Assembly: GCA_963815325.1 (NCBI GenBank)
Contig: CAWFGG010000005.1
Span: 310,001 to 374,000, forward strand
Reading direction: 5' to 3'
Origin: JABDII01 sp963815325
GTDB taxonomy: Bacteria > Gemmatimonadota > Gemmatimonadetes > Gemmatimonadales > GWC2-71-9
Length of the DNA stretch: 64,000 nt
Part shown: positions 1 to 11,612 of the stretch, one piece after another
Position numbering within the stretch: the first letter of the stretch is position 1
Layout: every line of letters begins with the position of its first letter
The notes under the pieces: model-generated
Seen by the model: only the letters and a program-made list of their open reading frames with translations
What the model was told of the DNA's origin: nothing
The model's database searches: none
Translations under genes and position numbers: made by a program

Positions 1-191
1 AAGTAATCACGGCCACCGAATGGTATTGCCACATCAAGACCACGAAGGACCGCTTTCCGGCCCTTCGTGAACGCATCGTGGCGCTCCACCCAGCCTCGGT
101 ACCCGAGCTGATCGCGCTGCCCGTATTCGGAGGGCACGCGGAGTATCTCCAATGGGTAGAGACTGAAGTTCGCGCCGACGCGGCCAAATAG
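1..191 (+). CDS. cutA: CutA-type divalent cation tolerance protein, C-terminal part
   Basis: Only the last ~62 codons are in the window; the reading frame is open from base 3 to the TAG at 189-191. The fragment contains IKTTKDRFPALRERI, then LHPASVPELIALPV and a final YLQWVETEV block, which matches the order of conserved elements at the end of CutA1 proteins (KTT...LHPYEVPEI.ALPV...YL.W). CutA1 forms a small trimeric ferredoxin-like protein associated with copper and other metal tolerance; its biochemical role is still debated. The usual PYEVPEI box reads PASVPEL here. The next gene starts about 50 bases downstream on the same strand. Confidence 0.85.
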   Translation, partial: VITATEWYCHIKTTKDRFPALRERIVALHPASVPELIALPVFGGHAEYLQWVETEVRADAAK

Positions 192-239
192 GCGCTGCCG
201 GATCAGGCCCGCTCACTCTTTCTCGAAGGTGGGACGCCC

Positions 240-965
240 ATGACCTCCTCACCCGAGCCACAGGCCTCCGCTTCTTGGTGGGAAGACTTCCTCGAGATTT
301 TCGTGAGCCCGAGCAAAGTGTTCGCCCGGCGGGAGAAGTCGAACTTCCTTTTACCCCTCGTCGTTCTCACCGTGCTCATTACGGTGGTGTTCTTGGGAAC
401 GCGGGGTGCGATTCAGCCAGCCTACCAGGCTGATGGGGCGCGACGCATGGCCGCAGCTCTGGAAGCGAACCCACAGCTCACAGCCGAGGCGCTCGAGGGT
501 GGGGCCCGCACCATGGAGCGGTTCGTCGCCGGTCATCGTGTTCGTCGCGATCGCCAGTCACGGTGCTCCTGACCGGCCTCTTGCTGTGGATCGCGGGCAA
601 GTTCGTAGGCGCCAAACAGGCGCTGGGCGCGGCCATGGTTGTCGCCACGTTCGCCAACTTCCCCAAACTGATCCAATCCCTCGTGTACGGCATCCAAGGG
701 CTCGTGCTCCCGGTTGAGTCGCTCGACAGTATGTCCCGCCTGAGCATCGGCCCCGCCCGGTTCCTCGACCCTGCCATCGGCGTCCCCAATGACGCTCGCG
801 TTGACCATGCGGGTGGACGTGTTCATCATCTGGATCACCGTGCTGCTGGCCATCGGTCTCAAGGTGACGGGACGGGTCACCATGGCCGCCGCAGCCGCCG
901 CGGCCGCCATGGTCTACGTGGTTGGTGCGTTCCCCACCATCTTGGGCGCGCTACGCGCCGGATAG
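240..965 (+). pseudogene. YIP1-type membrane protein, frame-broken
   Basis: A YIP1-family-like membrane protein can be read only by changing frame three times. Frame 1 (from ATG 240) gives a WWEDFLEIFVSPSKVFARR start and a first membrane segment. The reading then continues as VIVFVAIAS (about 532-558), as VTVLLTGLLLWIAGKFVGAK with two hydrophobic segments (about 563-775), and finally returns to the first frame as VDVFIIWITVLLAIGLKVTG and a last segment ending at TAG 963-965. Each step goes the same way (+1), so each is repaired by removing one base or adding two. No in-frame stop lies within any segment, and the membrane pattern is intact. That suggests either sequence error or very recent damage. 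The family is membrane-embedded with no established bacterial function. Confidence 0.72.
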
Positions 966-979
966 GAGAAGCCTGGACC

Positions 980-1249
980 ATGAGCACCGGGAAGATCGCA
1001 ACGATCGTCGCCATCGTGGCATTCGTCGTCCTGCTGCTCTGGTCGACCCTGTCGGCTCAGCGGGTGGAGTGCGAGATCTGCGTCGAATTCCAGGGCAGAC
1101 GAAACTGCGCCACCGCGTCGGCTGCCACCGAGGATGAAGCCGCGCGCTCGGCCCAGACGACCGCGTGCGGCACGCTAGCCGGGGGCATGGCGGAAACGAT
1201 ATTCTGCGGCAACGCAACCCCTACGAGCCGCCGCTGCGCACGGCGCTAG
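980..1249 (+). CDS. Small single-pass membrane protein with conserved cysteines
   Basis: 89 codons from an ATG preceded by AGGAGAA at 965-971. Residues ~5-22 form a hydrophobic N-terminal segment (ATIVAIVAFVVLLLW), followed by a polar exported-looking part with seven cysteines, including a C-E-I-C pair near residue 31 and a FCG near the end. It follows the YIP1-type gene by 14 bases and may be co-transcribed with it. I do not recognise the family. The hydrophobic segment could be an uncleaved anchor or a signal peptide; the paired cysteines suggest disulphides or a metal site outside the membrane. Confidence 0.6.
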   Translation: MSTGKIATIVAIVAFVVLLLWSTLSAQRVECEICVEFQGRRNCATASAATEDEAARSAQTTACGTLAGGMAETIFCGNATPTSRRCARR

Positions 1250-1269
1250 CCAAGGCCCCAGGCAACATC

Positions 1270-1728
1270 TCAGTGCGTCCCGGCGCGGCTGCCGGCCGTC
1301 AGGGCCTCCATCACTGGTCGGTCGGCTAACCCGACGTGCCGCCCGATTTCCCGTCCGTCTCGGAAGGCCATGAGCGTCGGGATCCCCCGGATTTCGAAGC
1401 GCTGTGTGAGTGCGGGATTGGCGTCGGTATCGACCTTGACCACGAGCACCCGCCCCTTCGAGGCCAAGGCAAAATCGTCGAGCGTGGAAGCCATCATCCG
1501 GCAAGGGCCACACCAATCCGCGTAGAAATCCACCAGCACCGGAATGCCGGTGCCCTGAATGACCCGGTCAAAATCCACATTCGTGATCTTGAGAGGACGG
1601 TCCAACCGCATCGGAGTGGCGCAGTCACCACACTTGGGCAGGTCGGCCACCCGGGCGGCATCGACCCGATTCAGCTTGCCGCAGAATTGGCACTTGGCAA
1701 TGAGAAACTGAGCCGCTGTTTCGGCCAT
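1270..1728 (-). CDS. trxC: Thioredoxin with N-terminal zinc ribbon (TrxC type)
   Basis: 152 aa. Residues 13-36 carry two CxxC pairs (C13/C16 and C33/C36), the zinc-binding head of thioredoxin 2-type proteins. The thioredoxin fold follows, with the active site WCGPC at residues 72-76, a buried Asp in LVDFYADW, and the cis-proline loop RGIPTLM. It reduces cytosolic protein disulphides; the zinc head is known in E. coli Trx2 to tune redox response. The ATG at 1728 is chosen because GAGGAG lies nine bases upstream on the minus strand and the protein then begins at the zinc ribbon; an in-frame upstream extension exists but looks unrelated. It is transcribed divergently from the GNAT gene. Confidence 0.93.
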   Translation of the reverse strand: MAETAAQFLIAKCQFCGKLNRVDAARVADLPKCGDCATPMRLDRPLKITNVDFDRVIQGTGIPVLVDFYADWCGPCRMMASTLDDFALASKGRVLVVKVDTDANPALTQRFEIRGIPTLMAFRDGREIGRHVGLADRPVMEALTAGSRAGTH

Positions 1729-1925
1729 GACAGAGGGCTCCTCGTTGGTGTGTCGTAATGGACACAGTGTCACGGGGCGTGGGTCTGAAATGAGACAGGC
1801 CGCCACGTCGGCCAGGCAGTCCGGTCGGGGCTCGTTGGCGGGTCTCCTAGCTACCCCGTTCAAGAATAACCAGTTGCGGAAGTGGGACCCGGCCTTGAGC
1901 ACCCCGGTCTGGGGCGGGGAACCTC

Positions 1926-1941
1926 TGGCACCCAGGTTGCG
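1926..1941 (+). promoter_or_regulatory. Candidate sigma-54 promoter of the GNAT gene
   Basis: TGGCAC at 1926-1931 and TTGC at 1937-1940 match the -24/-12 elements of RpoN promoters, with the required ten bases between the GG and GC dinucleotides. The predicted start would lie near 1952, giving a leader of about 40 bases before the ATG at 1992. This is a motif match only; no enhancer-binding site or regulator gene was recognised nearby. Confidence 0.38.
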
Positions 1942-1991
1942 TATTAGTTGGTGGGAACGGGGTGGTTCGGGATCAGAGAAGGGAGAGCCCA

Positions 1992-2429
1992 ATGAGCGAC
2001 GTCACCATTCGAGAGATGGAACAGGACGAGGAGTTTGCGGCCTGGTTGTCCGATCTCTTACAGGAGGAGGCGCTCACGACCGGGTCCGATTCGCTCGCGG
2101 AGGCCAAGTACCTCGCCCTCACCAACGACATCGGCGACTGGGTCGGTGGGCTGAGCTACACCCTCCGAGGGGGCGTGGCTCACCTCACGGAGATTGCCGT
2201 GGCCCCGACGGAACGGCACCAGGGACACGCCCACATGATGTTGGCGGCGTTTGAGTTCCACGCTCAAGAAAATGACGCCCACCTGGCTGAATTCTGGACC
2301 GACGATCAGCGCTCGGAAGCGCTTCTCGCGGCCCTGGGATGGCGCGTTATTCTGCGGCGCCCCAACTACATCGCGGGCCAGACCTGGGCGCTCATGGAGA
2401 AGTCCCTCGACGAGGACCCGGAGGAGTAA
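1992..2429 (+). CDS. GNAT-family N-acetyltransferase
   Basis: 145 aa. The centre has the GNAT beta-4/alpha-3 pattern: HLTEIAVAPTERHQGHAHMML, a variant of the acetyl-CoA pyrophosphate loop (Q/R-x-x-G-x-G/A), followed by a beta-5/alpha-4 region with EALLAALGWRVI, the usual 'F/L-Y-x-x-x-GF' position. Substrate cannot be told from sequence; small GNAT enzymes acetylate amines, amino acids or protein N-termini. The ATG at 1992 has AAGGGAGAG just upstream; an earlier in-frame ATG at 1962 lacks such a site. A strong terminator follows at 2449, so the gene is probably monocistronic. Confidence 0.8.
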   Translation: MSDVTIREMEQDEEFAAWLSDLLQEEALTTGSDSLAEAKYLALTNDIGDWVGGLSYTLRGGVAHLTEIAVAPTERHQGHAHMMLAAFEFHAQENDAHLAEFWTDDQRSEALLAALGWRVILRRPNYIAGQTWALMEKSLDEDPEE

Positions 2430-2448
2430 TACCCCGGCTAGAATAGTG

Positions 2449-2481
2449 ACGGAGGCGGCCGCGGCCGCCTCCGTTCGTTTT
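2449..2481 (+). terminator. Rho-independent terminator after the GNAT gene
   Basis: Bases 2449-2474 form a perfect 26-base palindrome (arm ACGGAGGCGGCCG), giving a very GC-rich hairpin, followed by TCGTTTT. It lies 20 bases after the GNAT stop codon. Confidence 0.85.
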
Positions 2482-2560
2482 GTGGCCACGCCCCTGCCGC
2501 GGCCGCGGCATTCCATTAGCTTGAAGCCACGCACCAGACCACCCGCAGCAGCCAGAGGGC

Positions 2561-3538
2561 ATGATGGGTTTGACCGATAGCGCCCGCCGCCTCGTCGCCA
2601 AGTTCGAGGTCCTGCAGGATCTCGAGACGAAGGTACGCGAGCTGATGGCGGAGCACGAGGCGAAGCGCCAACTGTGGTTTCCCTCCGAGTTGCTCGGGCC
2701 CGACGAGGGCGAGTCCCGCGAAGAGCACACCAAGGAGCTGCGGCGGCGCGCGGCGGGCATTCCCGATGCGGCGCGAACGGCCATCGCGCTCAACCTGCTG
2801 ACCGAAGAAGGCCTGCCGCATTTCCACCGCATGCTGGCCGTCTATCTGGGCGACGACAGTTTCTGGCGTACGTGGAATAACCTCTGGACGGCAGAGGAAG
2901 ATCGGCACGGGGTGGTGCTGCACGATTACGTCCGCGAATCACACCTGCTGGACCAGCGCGGCCTCGACAAACTCCAGTTCGAGTATCTGCGGAGCGGGTT
3001 CCACCCGGAATGGGATCGCGATCCCTACCGGGTGTTTGCCTACACCAGCCTCCAAGAACGAGCCACCCAGCACTCGCATAGCGAGGTCGGAAAGCAAGTG
3101 GAGGAGTACGAGCCACGGCTGGCCAACGTGCTCCGGCTCGTGGCGGGAGAAGAGGCGCGCCACTACAGCTTCTACCGCACGATCTTCAGCGAGATCCTGG
3201 CCCGTGATCCGAATGAGGCGCTCCACTCGGCATCGCTGATCCTGCCGTCGCTCCAAATGCCCGGCGTGAACATGCCTGGGTTCAGCAAGTTCGCCGACGT
3301 CGTGCGGCGCGCCGGGATCTATGGCCCGCGTGATTATCTCCGCATCGCCCAGGAGCAGATCCGCCTCTGGAAGATCGATGGCCTGACCGGACTCAACGAG
3401 CTGGGCCGGAAGGCGCAGGAAAAGATCATGGCGATCCCCGAGCGGCTCACGCGTGTGGCCGACCATATCGAGCTCCGGAGCGACTCGAAGACCTTCAGTT
3501 TCGAGGTGGTGTTCAATCGTGAGTTTGCGGTTCCCTGA
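2561..3538 (+). CDS. Acyl-ACP desaturase (soluble diiron, type 2)
   Basis: 325 aa soluble fatty-acid desaturase of the stearoyl-ACP desaturase/DesA family, which introduces a double bond into an acyl chain carried on ACP using O2, ferredoxin and a diiron centre. The diiron ligands are visible: a Glu in TEEGLPHF (residues 81-88), AEEDRHG (111-117), a central QERATQHSH (166-173) and GEEARH (196-201), i.e. the paired ExxH motifs of the family. Two adjacent ATG codons (2561, 2564) are possible starts; no clear ribosome site is visible, so the start is the least certain part. The stop overlaps the start of the following lipoprotein gene by about 20 bases. It would supply unsaturated membrane lipids. 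Confidence 0.9.
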   Translation: MMGLTDSARRLVAKFEVLQDLETKVRELMAEHEAKRQLWFPSELLGPDEGESREEHTKELRRRAAGIPDAARTAIALNLLTEEGLPHFHRMLAVYLGDDSFWRTWNNLWTAEEDRHGVVLHDYVRESHLLDQRGLDKLQFEYLRSGFHPEWDRDPYRVFAYTSLQERATQHSHSEVGKQVEEYEPRLANVLRLVAGEEARHYSFYRTIFSEILARDPNEALHSASLILPSLQMPGVNMPGFSKFADVVRRAGIYGPRDYLRIAQEQIRLWKIDGLTGLNELGRKAQEKIMAIPERLTRVADHIELRSDSKTFSFEVVFNREFAVP

Positions 3539-3992
3539 CCCGCTGAGGCTCCCGGCACTCGCCCTCGCCGTGGCAGCCTTCGGGTGCGGCGGTGGAGAGA
3601 GCGCACCCCCCGCCGGGAGGGCGGCGTCCGGGGCGCCCACCGTGACCAAGCAAGTGACCAGAGATGCCCAGGCACTCGGTCAGGAAATCTTCGAGCTGAC
3701 GGACCGGACCATGGATTACGTCGGGTCACACCGCGGCCGCCTCCCCACATCACTCCGCGAACTCGGTATCGACAGCCTCACGCCGGCGACCGCGCGCTAC
3801 CTCATCATTCGAGACAAGATCCCGGTCATCACCGTCGAGTACCGACGGCCCGACGGACATCAGCTCGCCGCATGCTCTGGCACCCACGAAGTCCTCGAGC
3901 AATCGCTCATTCATGGTGAGTTCACCCTTACGTGCCGGTGGCCCTCCGGAGCAGAGGACACGCTGCGCGTGAGCCGGGAGGTTGGCCGCTGA
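3519..3992 (+). CDS. Small lipoprotein of unknown function
   Basis: 157 aa from a GTG inside the end of the desaturase gene. Starting here gives a short basic N-terminus, a hydrophobic stretch LPALALAVAAFGC and a lipobox-like AFGC with the cysteine at about residue 22, followed by a Gly/Ser linker: a lipoprotein signal peptide. The mature part (DRTMDYVGSHRGRLPTSLRE, later a CSGTHEVL and LTCRWPSG region with two cysteines) resembles the globular part of pilin-like or secreted assembly proteins, but I cannot name a family. The 20-base overlap with the desaturase suggests translational coupling. The start choice rests on the signal peptide, not on a ribosome site. Confidence 0.55.
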   Translation: MSLRFPDPLRLPALALAVAAFGCGGGESAPPAGRAASGAPTVTKQVTRDAQALGQEIFELTDRTMDYVGSHRGRLPTSLRELGIDSLTPATARYLIIRDKIPVITVEYRRPDGHQLAACSGTHEVLEQSLIHGEFTLTCRWPSGAEDTLRVSREVGR

Positions 3993-4000
3993 GTATCCTC

Positions 4001-4573
4001 GTGATCGCCCGGGCATTGGTAGCCCTGGCGCTTGCCTATGCCTCCGCCGTTGCCATCACCGACTGGGCCATCCGCACCAAGCGGCTGAGCCCCATCGGCG
4101 GCTGGCAGCGCTTGATGCGGCGCATCAGCGAACCGGTCATCCTCCCGCTCGAGCGCCGAGTGATTCGCGCTGGAGGCAATCCCAAGGACGCGCCGTTCTG
4201 GCTGTTCGGCCTGGTGGTGGTCGGGGGCCTCGTGCTCCTGGGGCTGATCAGCTGGGCCGGACGGCCACTCCATCGCTATGCCCGGATGTTCGCTGCGGGC
4301 CCCGGCGGTTGGATGCTGGCACTGGTCGAGATTACGTACACGGTGCTCACCGTGGCCCTCTTCATCCGGGTGATCGGCAGCTGGATCGGGGCCGGAGAGT
4401 TCGGCGGAGTGATGCGGCCGGTACGCAAGCTCACCGACTGGATCGTCGAGCCCATCCAGCGGGTTCTGCCGCCGTTCGGCATGTTCGACTTGAGTCCCCT
4501 CGCCGCCTGGCTCCTGATTCTGTTGGCCCGGACGCTCATGGTGGCCATCATCACGCCGCTCCTGCCCCATTGA
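4001..4573 (+). CDS. YggT-family membrane protein
   Basis: Two YggT-type hydrophobic halves: ARALVALALAYASAVAITDW with a following amphipathic helix, a central membrane hairpin (LFGLVVVGGLVLLGLISW), then LALVEITYTVLTVALFIRVIGSW and a PVRKLTDWIVEPIQRVLPP block, the signature 'P...T.P.L.P.R..lP' of YggT proteins, and a last hydrophobic segment. YggT proteins are small inner-membrane proteins implicated in envelope integrity and ion homeostasis, often next to a YggU/DUF167 gene, as here. GTG 4001 is chosen because it begins just before the first membrane helix; an ATG at 3932 would overlap the lipoprotein gene by 60 bases. Confidence 0.8.
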   Translation: MIARALVALALAYASAVAITDWAIRTKRLSPIGGWQRLMRRISEPVILPLERRVIRAGGNPKDAPFWLFGLVVVGGLVLLGLISWAGRPLHRYARMFAAGPGGWMLALVEITYTVLTVALFIRVIGSWIGAGEFGGVMRPVRKLTDWIVEPIQRVLPPFGMFDLSPLAAWLLILLARTLMVAIITPLLPH

Positions 4574-4863
4574 ACCCACTCAGCGCCACCCCGGGCGGCG
4601 TCTCCATCCGGGTCCACATTCAGCCCCGTGCCTCACGAACCGAAGTCCTTGGCCTTCATGGCGACGCCATCAAGATCCGCCTGGCCGCGGCCCCGGTGGA
4701 TGGGGCCGCCAACGACGCCTTGATCCGACTGCTGGCCTCGCTGCTCGGCGTCCCCCGGTCGGCCGTCACGGTCACGAGCGGGCGGTCGGGACGACGCAAG
4801 ATGGTCAGCGTGGCCGGGGTGACCCCGTCCCAGGTTGCAGAGGCCCTGGGCCTCGAACTCTGA
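4570..4863 (+). CDS. DUF167 (YggU-type) protein
   Basis: 97 aa from a TTG whose last two bases are the first two of the yggT-type TGA stop, implying coupled translation. It carries the DUF167 hallmark blocks: IRVHIQPRASRTEVLG, IKIRLAAAPVDGAANDALI and LGVPRSAVTVTSGRSGRRK, in the usual order and for the usual length (~95 aa). The family is small, soluble and widely conserved next to yggT; no enzymatic activity is established. It ends the short upstream operon; the next gene, metH, has its own leader. Confidence 0.87.
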   Translation: MNPLSATPGGVSIRVHIQPRASRTEVLGLHGDAIKIRLAAAPVDGAANDALIRLLASLLGVPRSAVTVTSGRSGRRKMVSVAGVTPSQVAEALGLEL

Positions 4864-4915
4864 CCGGCCGGCGGTGGGCTTTGATTTCGAGGCCCAGGCG
4901 ATGTAGACTGTACGA

Positions 4916-4921
4916 TACAAT
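4916..4921 (+). promoter_or_regulatory. Candidate -10 element of metH
   Basis: TACAAT at 4916-4921 would place transcription start near 4928, exactly at the 5' edge of the SAM-II aptamer. No good -35 hexamer is seen 17 bases upstream, so the support is the position relative to the riboswitch. Confidence 0.33.
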
Positions 4922-4928
4922 CGAGTCG

Positions 4929-4980
4929 TCCGTGGTGATTTGCGCAGCTTGCGGCCACGCTAAACAAACCGCTAAAACGC
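4929..4980 (+). promoter_or_regulatory. SAM-II riboswitch upstream of metH
   Basis: The leader contains all the conserved elements of the SAM-II aptamer in order: CGTGG (4931-4935), TGATTT (4936-4941), a short loop, TTGC (4949-4952), CCACG (4955-4959), CTAAA (4960-4964) and GCTAAAA (4971-4977). CGTGG and CCACG pair to form P1; GCG at 4942-4944 can pair with CGC at 4978-4980 as the pseudoknot stem. The arrangement is very close to the aptamer I recall upstream of metA in Agrobacterium. SAM-II binds S-adenosylmethionine and typically hides the ribosome site. The gene it precedes makes methionine, the SAM precursor, so feedback repression is expected. The ribosome site AGGAG is 39 bases past the aptamer. 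Confidence 0.87.
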
Positions 4981-5029
4981 CCGGCCCGGAGCGCTTTAGC
5001 TTCGGGTTCTTGCATTGTAGGAGACGCCG

Positions 5030-8780
<3,751 letters not shown>

Positions 8781-8797
<17 letters not shown>

Positions 8798-10634
8798 GCT
8801 GCTCGACGACGGCCGCGTCCATGTGATGGACGGCGCCATGGGTACCGAGCTCTACAACCGGGGGTTCTTCGTCAACGTGTGCTACGACGAGCTGAACCTC
8901 ACCGAGCCCGACCTGGTCCGCGAGGTACACGAAGCCTACGTCGCCGCCGGAGCCGAGATCATCGAGACCAATACCTTCGGGGCCAACCCGGTCAAGCTGT
9001 CGAGCTTCGGGTTGGAGGAGCGTACCGAAGAAGTCAATCGCGCCGCGGTGCTGATCGCGCGCGCGGCGGTTCGCGGACGGGCCAGCGTGGTCGGCGCCAT
9101 CGGCCCACTCGGCATCCGAATCGAGCCCTGGGGCCCGACGTCCCGGGAAGAGGCCCGTGCCTTCTTTGCCCGTCAGGTGCGCGGGCTGCTCGAGGGCGAG
9201 GTCGACGGTTTTCTGCTCGAGACCTTCAGCGATCTCGATGAACTCCACGAGGCCCTGCACGCAGTCCGTGACGCGAGTGAGCTGCCGGTGATTGCGCAGG
9301 TCACCATAGGAGTCGACGAGAACACCACGTTCGGCACGTCGGTCGAGACCGTCGCTACCCGGCTCACCGAGTGGGGCGTCGAGGTCATTGGGCTCAATTG
9401 CTCCGTAGGCCCGGCCGTCATGCTCGATGCCATCGAACGGATGGCCGAGGTAACCGACCGGCCGCTCTCGGCCCAGCCTAACGCCGGGCTGCCTCGTGCC
9501 GTGGGCGATCGGCGCATGTATCTGGCCAGTCCGGAGTACATGGCCCAATACGCCAAACGCATGATTCAGGCGGGTGCCCGCTTCGTCGGGGGATGTTGCG
9601 GCACGACCCCGGAGCACATCAGGAAGATTGCGGGCCACGTCGCGAGCCTCCAACCACGGCTCACCACCGTGTCCACCCCCACCGCGGAGCACGCGGCGCA
9701 TCGGGTGGAGCCGGTCCCGCTCGCCAGTCGATCGGCCTGGGGCCGGAAGATTGCCACGGGCGAGTTCGTGACCAGCGCCGAGATCCTGCCACCCAAGGGA
9801 TGGGACCCCGCTCCCATGCTCGAGGCCTGCCGGTCACTCGCCGCATGCGGCGTCGACGCATTGAACGTGGTCGACACCCCGCGGGCGCAGAGCCGCATGG
9901 GGGCGCTGCCTGCCGCGCTCATCATCCAGAGCAAGCTCGGACTCGAAACGGTGCTCCACTACACCTGCCGCGACCGCAACATGCTTGGCATGCTGAGCGA
10001 TCTGCTCGGCGCGGCCGCTGGCGGCCTCCACAACCTGCTGCTCATCACCGGCGACCCGCCGACCATGGGGCCCTACCCCGACTCCACGGGCGTGTTCGAC
10101 ATCGACAGCATCGGACTCACCAACGTGGCGCACCGGCTGAACCAGGGGCTCGACCCGGGCGGCAACCCCATCGGTGCGCCGACCGAGTTTGTCGTGGGGG
10201 TTGCGCTCAACCAGAGCGCGTCGGACCTGGAGCGGGAAGTAAGCCGCTACGCATGGAAGGTCGATGCCGGCGCGGAATTCGCGGTCACCCAGCCGGTGTT
10301 CGAGCCGGACGAACTCGAGGCGTTCCTCGAGCGCATCGCCGACCGGGCCATTCCCATCATTGCCGGTATCTGGCCGCTCACGTCGCTTCGGAGCGCGGAG
10401 TTCCTGGAGAACGAGGTGCCCGGGGTCCATGTGCCGGCGCCGCTCATCGACCGGATGCGGGCGGCGCAGGAACGGGGTCCCGAGTCGGCCCGGGCGGAAG
10501 GTGTCGCGATCGCCTGCGAGGTGTTCGAGCGGGTTCGCGGATTGGTGCAGGGCGTCCACGTGAGCGCACCGTTCGGCCGGGTCGAGCCGGCCCAGGCGGT
10601 GCTCGAGCGGATCAGCGCTCCAGCGTCTCCATAA
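8781..10634 (+). CDS. Fused homocysteine S-methyltransferase / methylenetetrahydrofolate reductase
   Basis: 617 aa, same architecture as Bacillus YitJ. Residues 1-~290 are a homocysteine methyltransferase barrel with GLNCSVG and the zinc pair C272/C273 in GGCCGTTPEH. Residues ~315-617 are a MetF-type flavoprotein: SAEILPPKG with the conserved Glu, LHYTCRDRN, LLLITGDPP and VTQPVFEPDELEAF. The second half would reduce methylene-THF to methyl-THF, the donor MetH needs; the first half transfers a methyl group to homocysteine, donor unknown. ATG 8781 lies inside the end of metH and has GAGGAG at 8769-8774, so it is chosen over the in-frame ATG at 8751. It is almost certainly co-transcribed with metH under the riboswitch. 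Its stop overlaps the end of a converging MTHFR-like gene. Confidence 0.93.
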
Positions 10635-11490
10635 TGCGGCGGTAGCCCCGGTCCACACCGCCGAAGCCCAAATTGCTCACGTAGACCTTGGTTGCGCCCA
10701 GCTCGCGCAGCCCGCGGATGGTGCGCACGCACATCTCCTCGGCCGTGACCCCGGCCTCGAACTCGCGCGTCACCGCTTCGGCGGGCACCGGCAAAAACGT
10801 AGAGAGCCGCGCCAGGGTCTTCGGGTTGGCGCTGCGATAGGCGAAGACGCCGAACACTCCCGGCAACTGCAAACCCCGTTGTGAAGCCCGGTTCAAGAAC
10901 CGCTCCACCACCCCCAGCTGATGATGTGACACGATCTGGGTGAGGAAGAAGTCGGCGGCGAAGCTTTCCTCGAGCAGGAAATCGACCTGCTCGTCGGGGT
11001 CGCGATGGGGATTGGACCATCCGCCGAGTCGGAGGCCGGGAACCCGCTCGCGCAGCACCTGCCGGAGCGCCGAGGCGTGCGGCACGCAGCGCGGAGGCCC
11101 GGCGGTCCGGTCGCCCCCGACCACGGTGAGCGCCTGGAATCCGAACGAGGCGGCCCGGGTCGCGTGCAGCACGCAGTAGTCGAGCGAGTGCTTGCACGTC
11201 AGGAACGGGACCACGATCCCGGGATCGACGTCCGTTGCCAGGTTCGCCGTCAGGTGCGCCAGGTTCTCCTCCTCGGACTGCCCCACCGCATTGTCCGTGA
11301 GGAAGATCAGCGTGTCCTGCCGAGCCAGCCGCTGGATGGAGTGGTACATGTCGATCCAGACGTCCATGCTCTCGGCGTAGGACATCCCGCTCCGCGGCGG
11401 GCGGAGCTCGACCGCGACCAGGGGGCGATCGTCCCGGAGGCGGTCGAGGAATCGAGACTGGGGTGGCACAGGGGCCTGGGGCATCGCCAT
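10612..11490 (-). CDS. Second, stand-alone methylenetetrahydrofolate reductase-like protein
   Basis: 292 aa. The N-terminus has LVAVELRPPRSG, matching the EFFPP-like flavin/folate strand of MetF with its Glu. Further elements of the barrel are FLTDNAVGQ, LTCKHSLDYC (where MetF has the T-C-x-x-R/H box), LTVVGGDRT (MetF L.L.GD) and DFFLTQIVSHHQLGVVERFLNRA (MetF .TQ..FD...F..F). The protein is therefore a MetF homologue, though quite divergent. It converges on the fused gene with 23 bases of overlap, so both mRNAs are complementary at their 3' ends. It may serve another C1 route or another cofactor preference; sequence alone does not decide. Confidence 0.75.
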   Translation of the reverse strand: MAMPQAPVPPQSRFLDRLRDDRPLVAVELRPPRSGMSYAESMDVWIDMYHSIQRLARQDTLIFLTDNAVGQSEEENLAHLTANLATDVDPGIVVPFLTCKHSLDYCVLHATRAASFGFQALTVVGGDRTAGPPRCVPHASALRQVLRERVPGLRLGGWSNPHRDPDEQVDFLLEESFAADFFLTQIVSHHQLGVVERFLNRASQRGLQLPGVFGVFAYRSANPKTLARLSTFLPVPAEAVTREFEAGVTAEEMCVRTIRGLRELGATKVYVSNLGFGGVDRGYRRIMETLER

Positions 11491-11612
11491 AACCTAATAT
11501 GCCCGAGCGAGATGACCCCCGGGTAATTGAACCCGCTCAACGGAACGGGTATTATCACGCCTCAGACTCGAATCTCCAGGACCACGCGGTCCTGCCATCA
11601 GAAAGCGTCCTC

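Noticed and set aside
2449..2474. Perfect 26-base palindrome as a protein-binding site
   Set aside because: Position just after a stop codon and the following T-rich run fit a terminator better.
4864..5029. SAH or cobalamin riboswitch before metH
   Set aside because: No cobalamin box or SAH-type core was found; the conserved blocks fit SAM-II instead.
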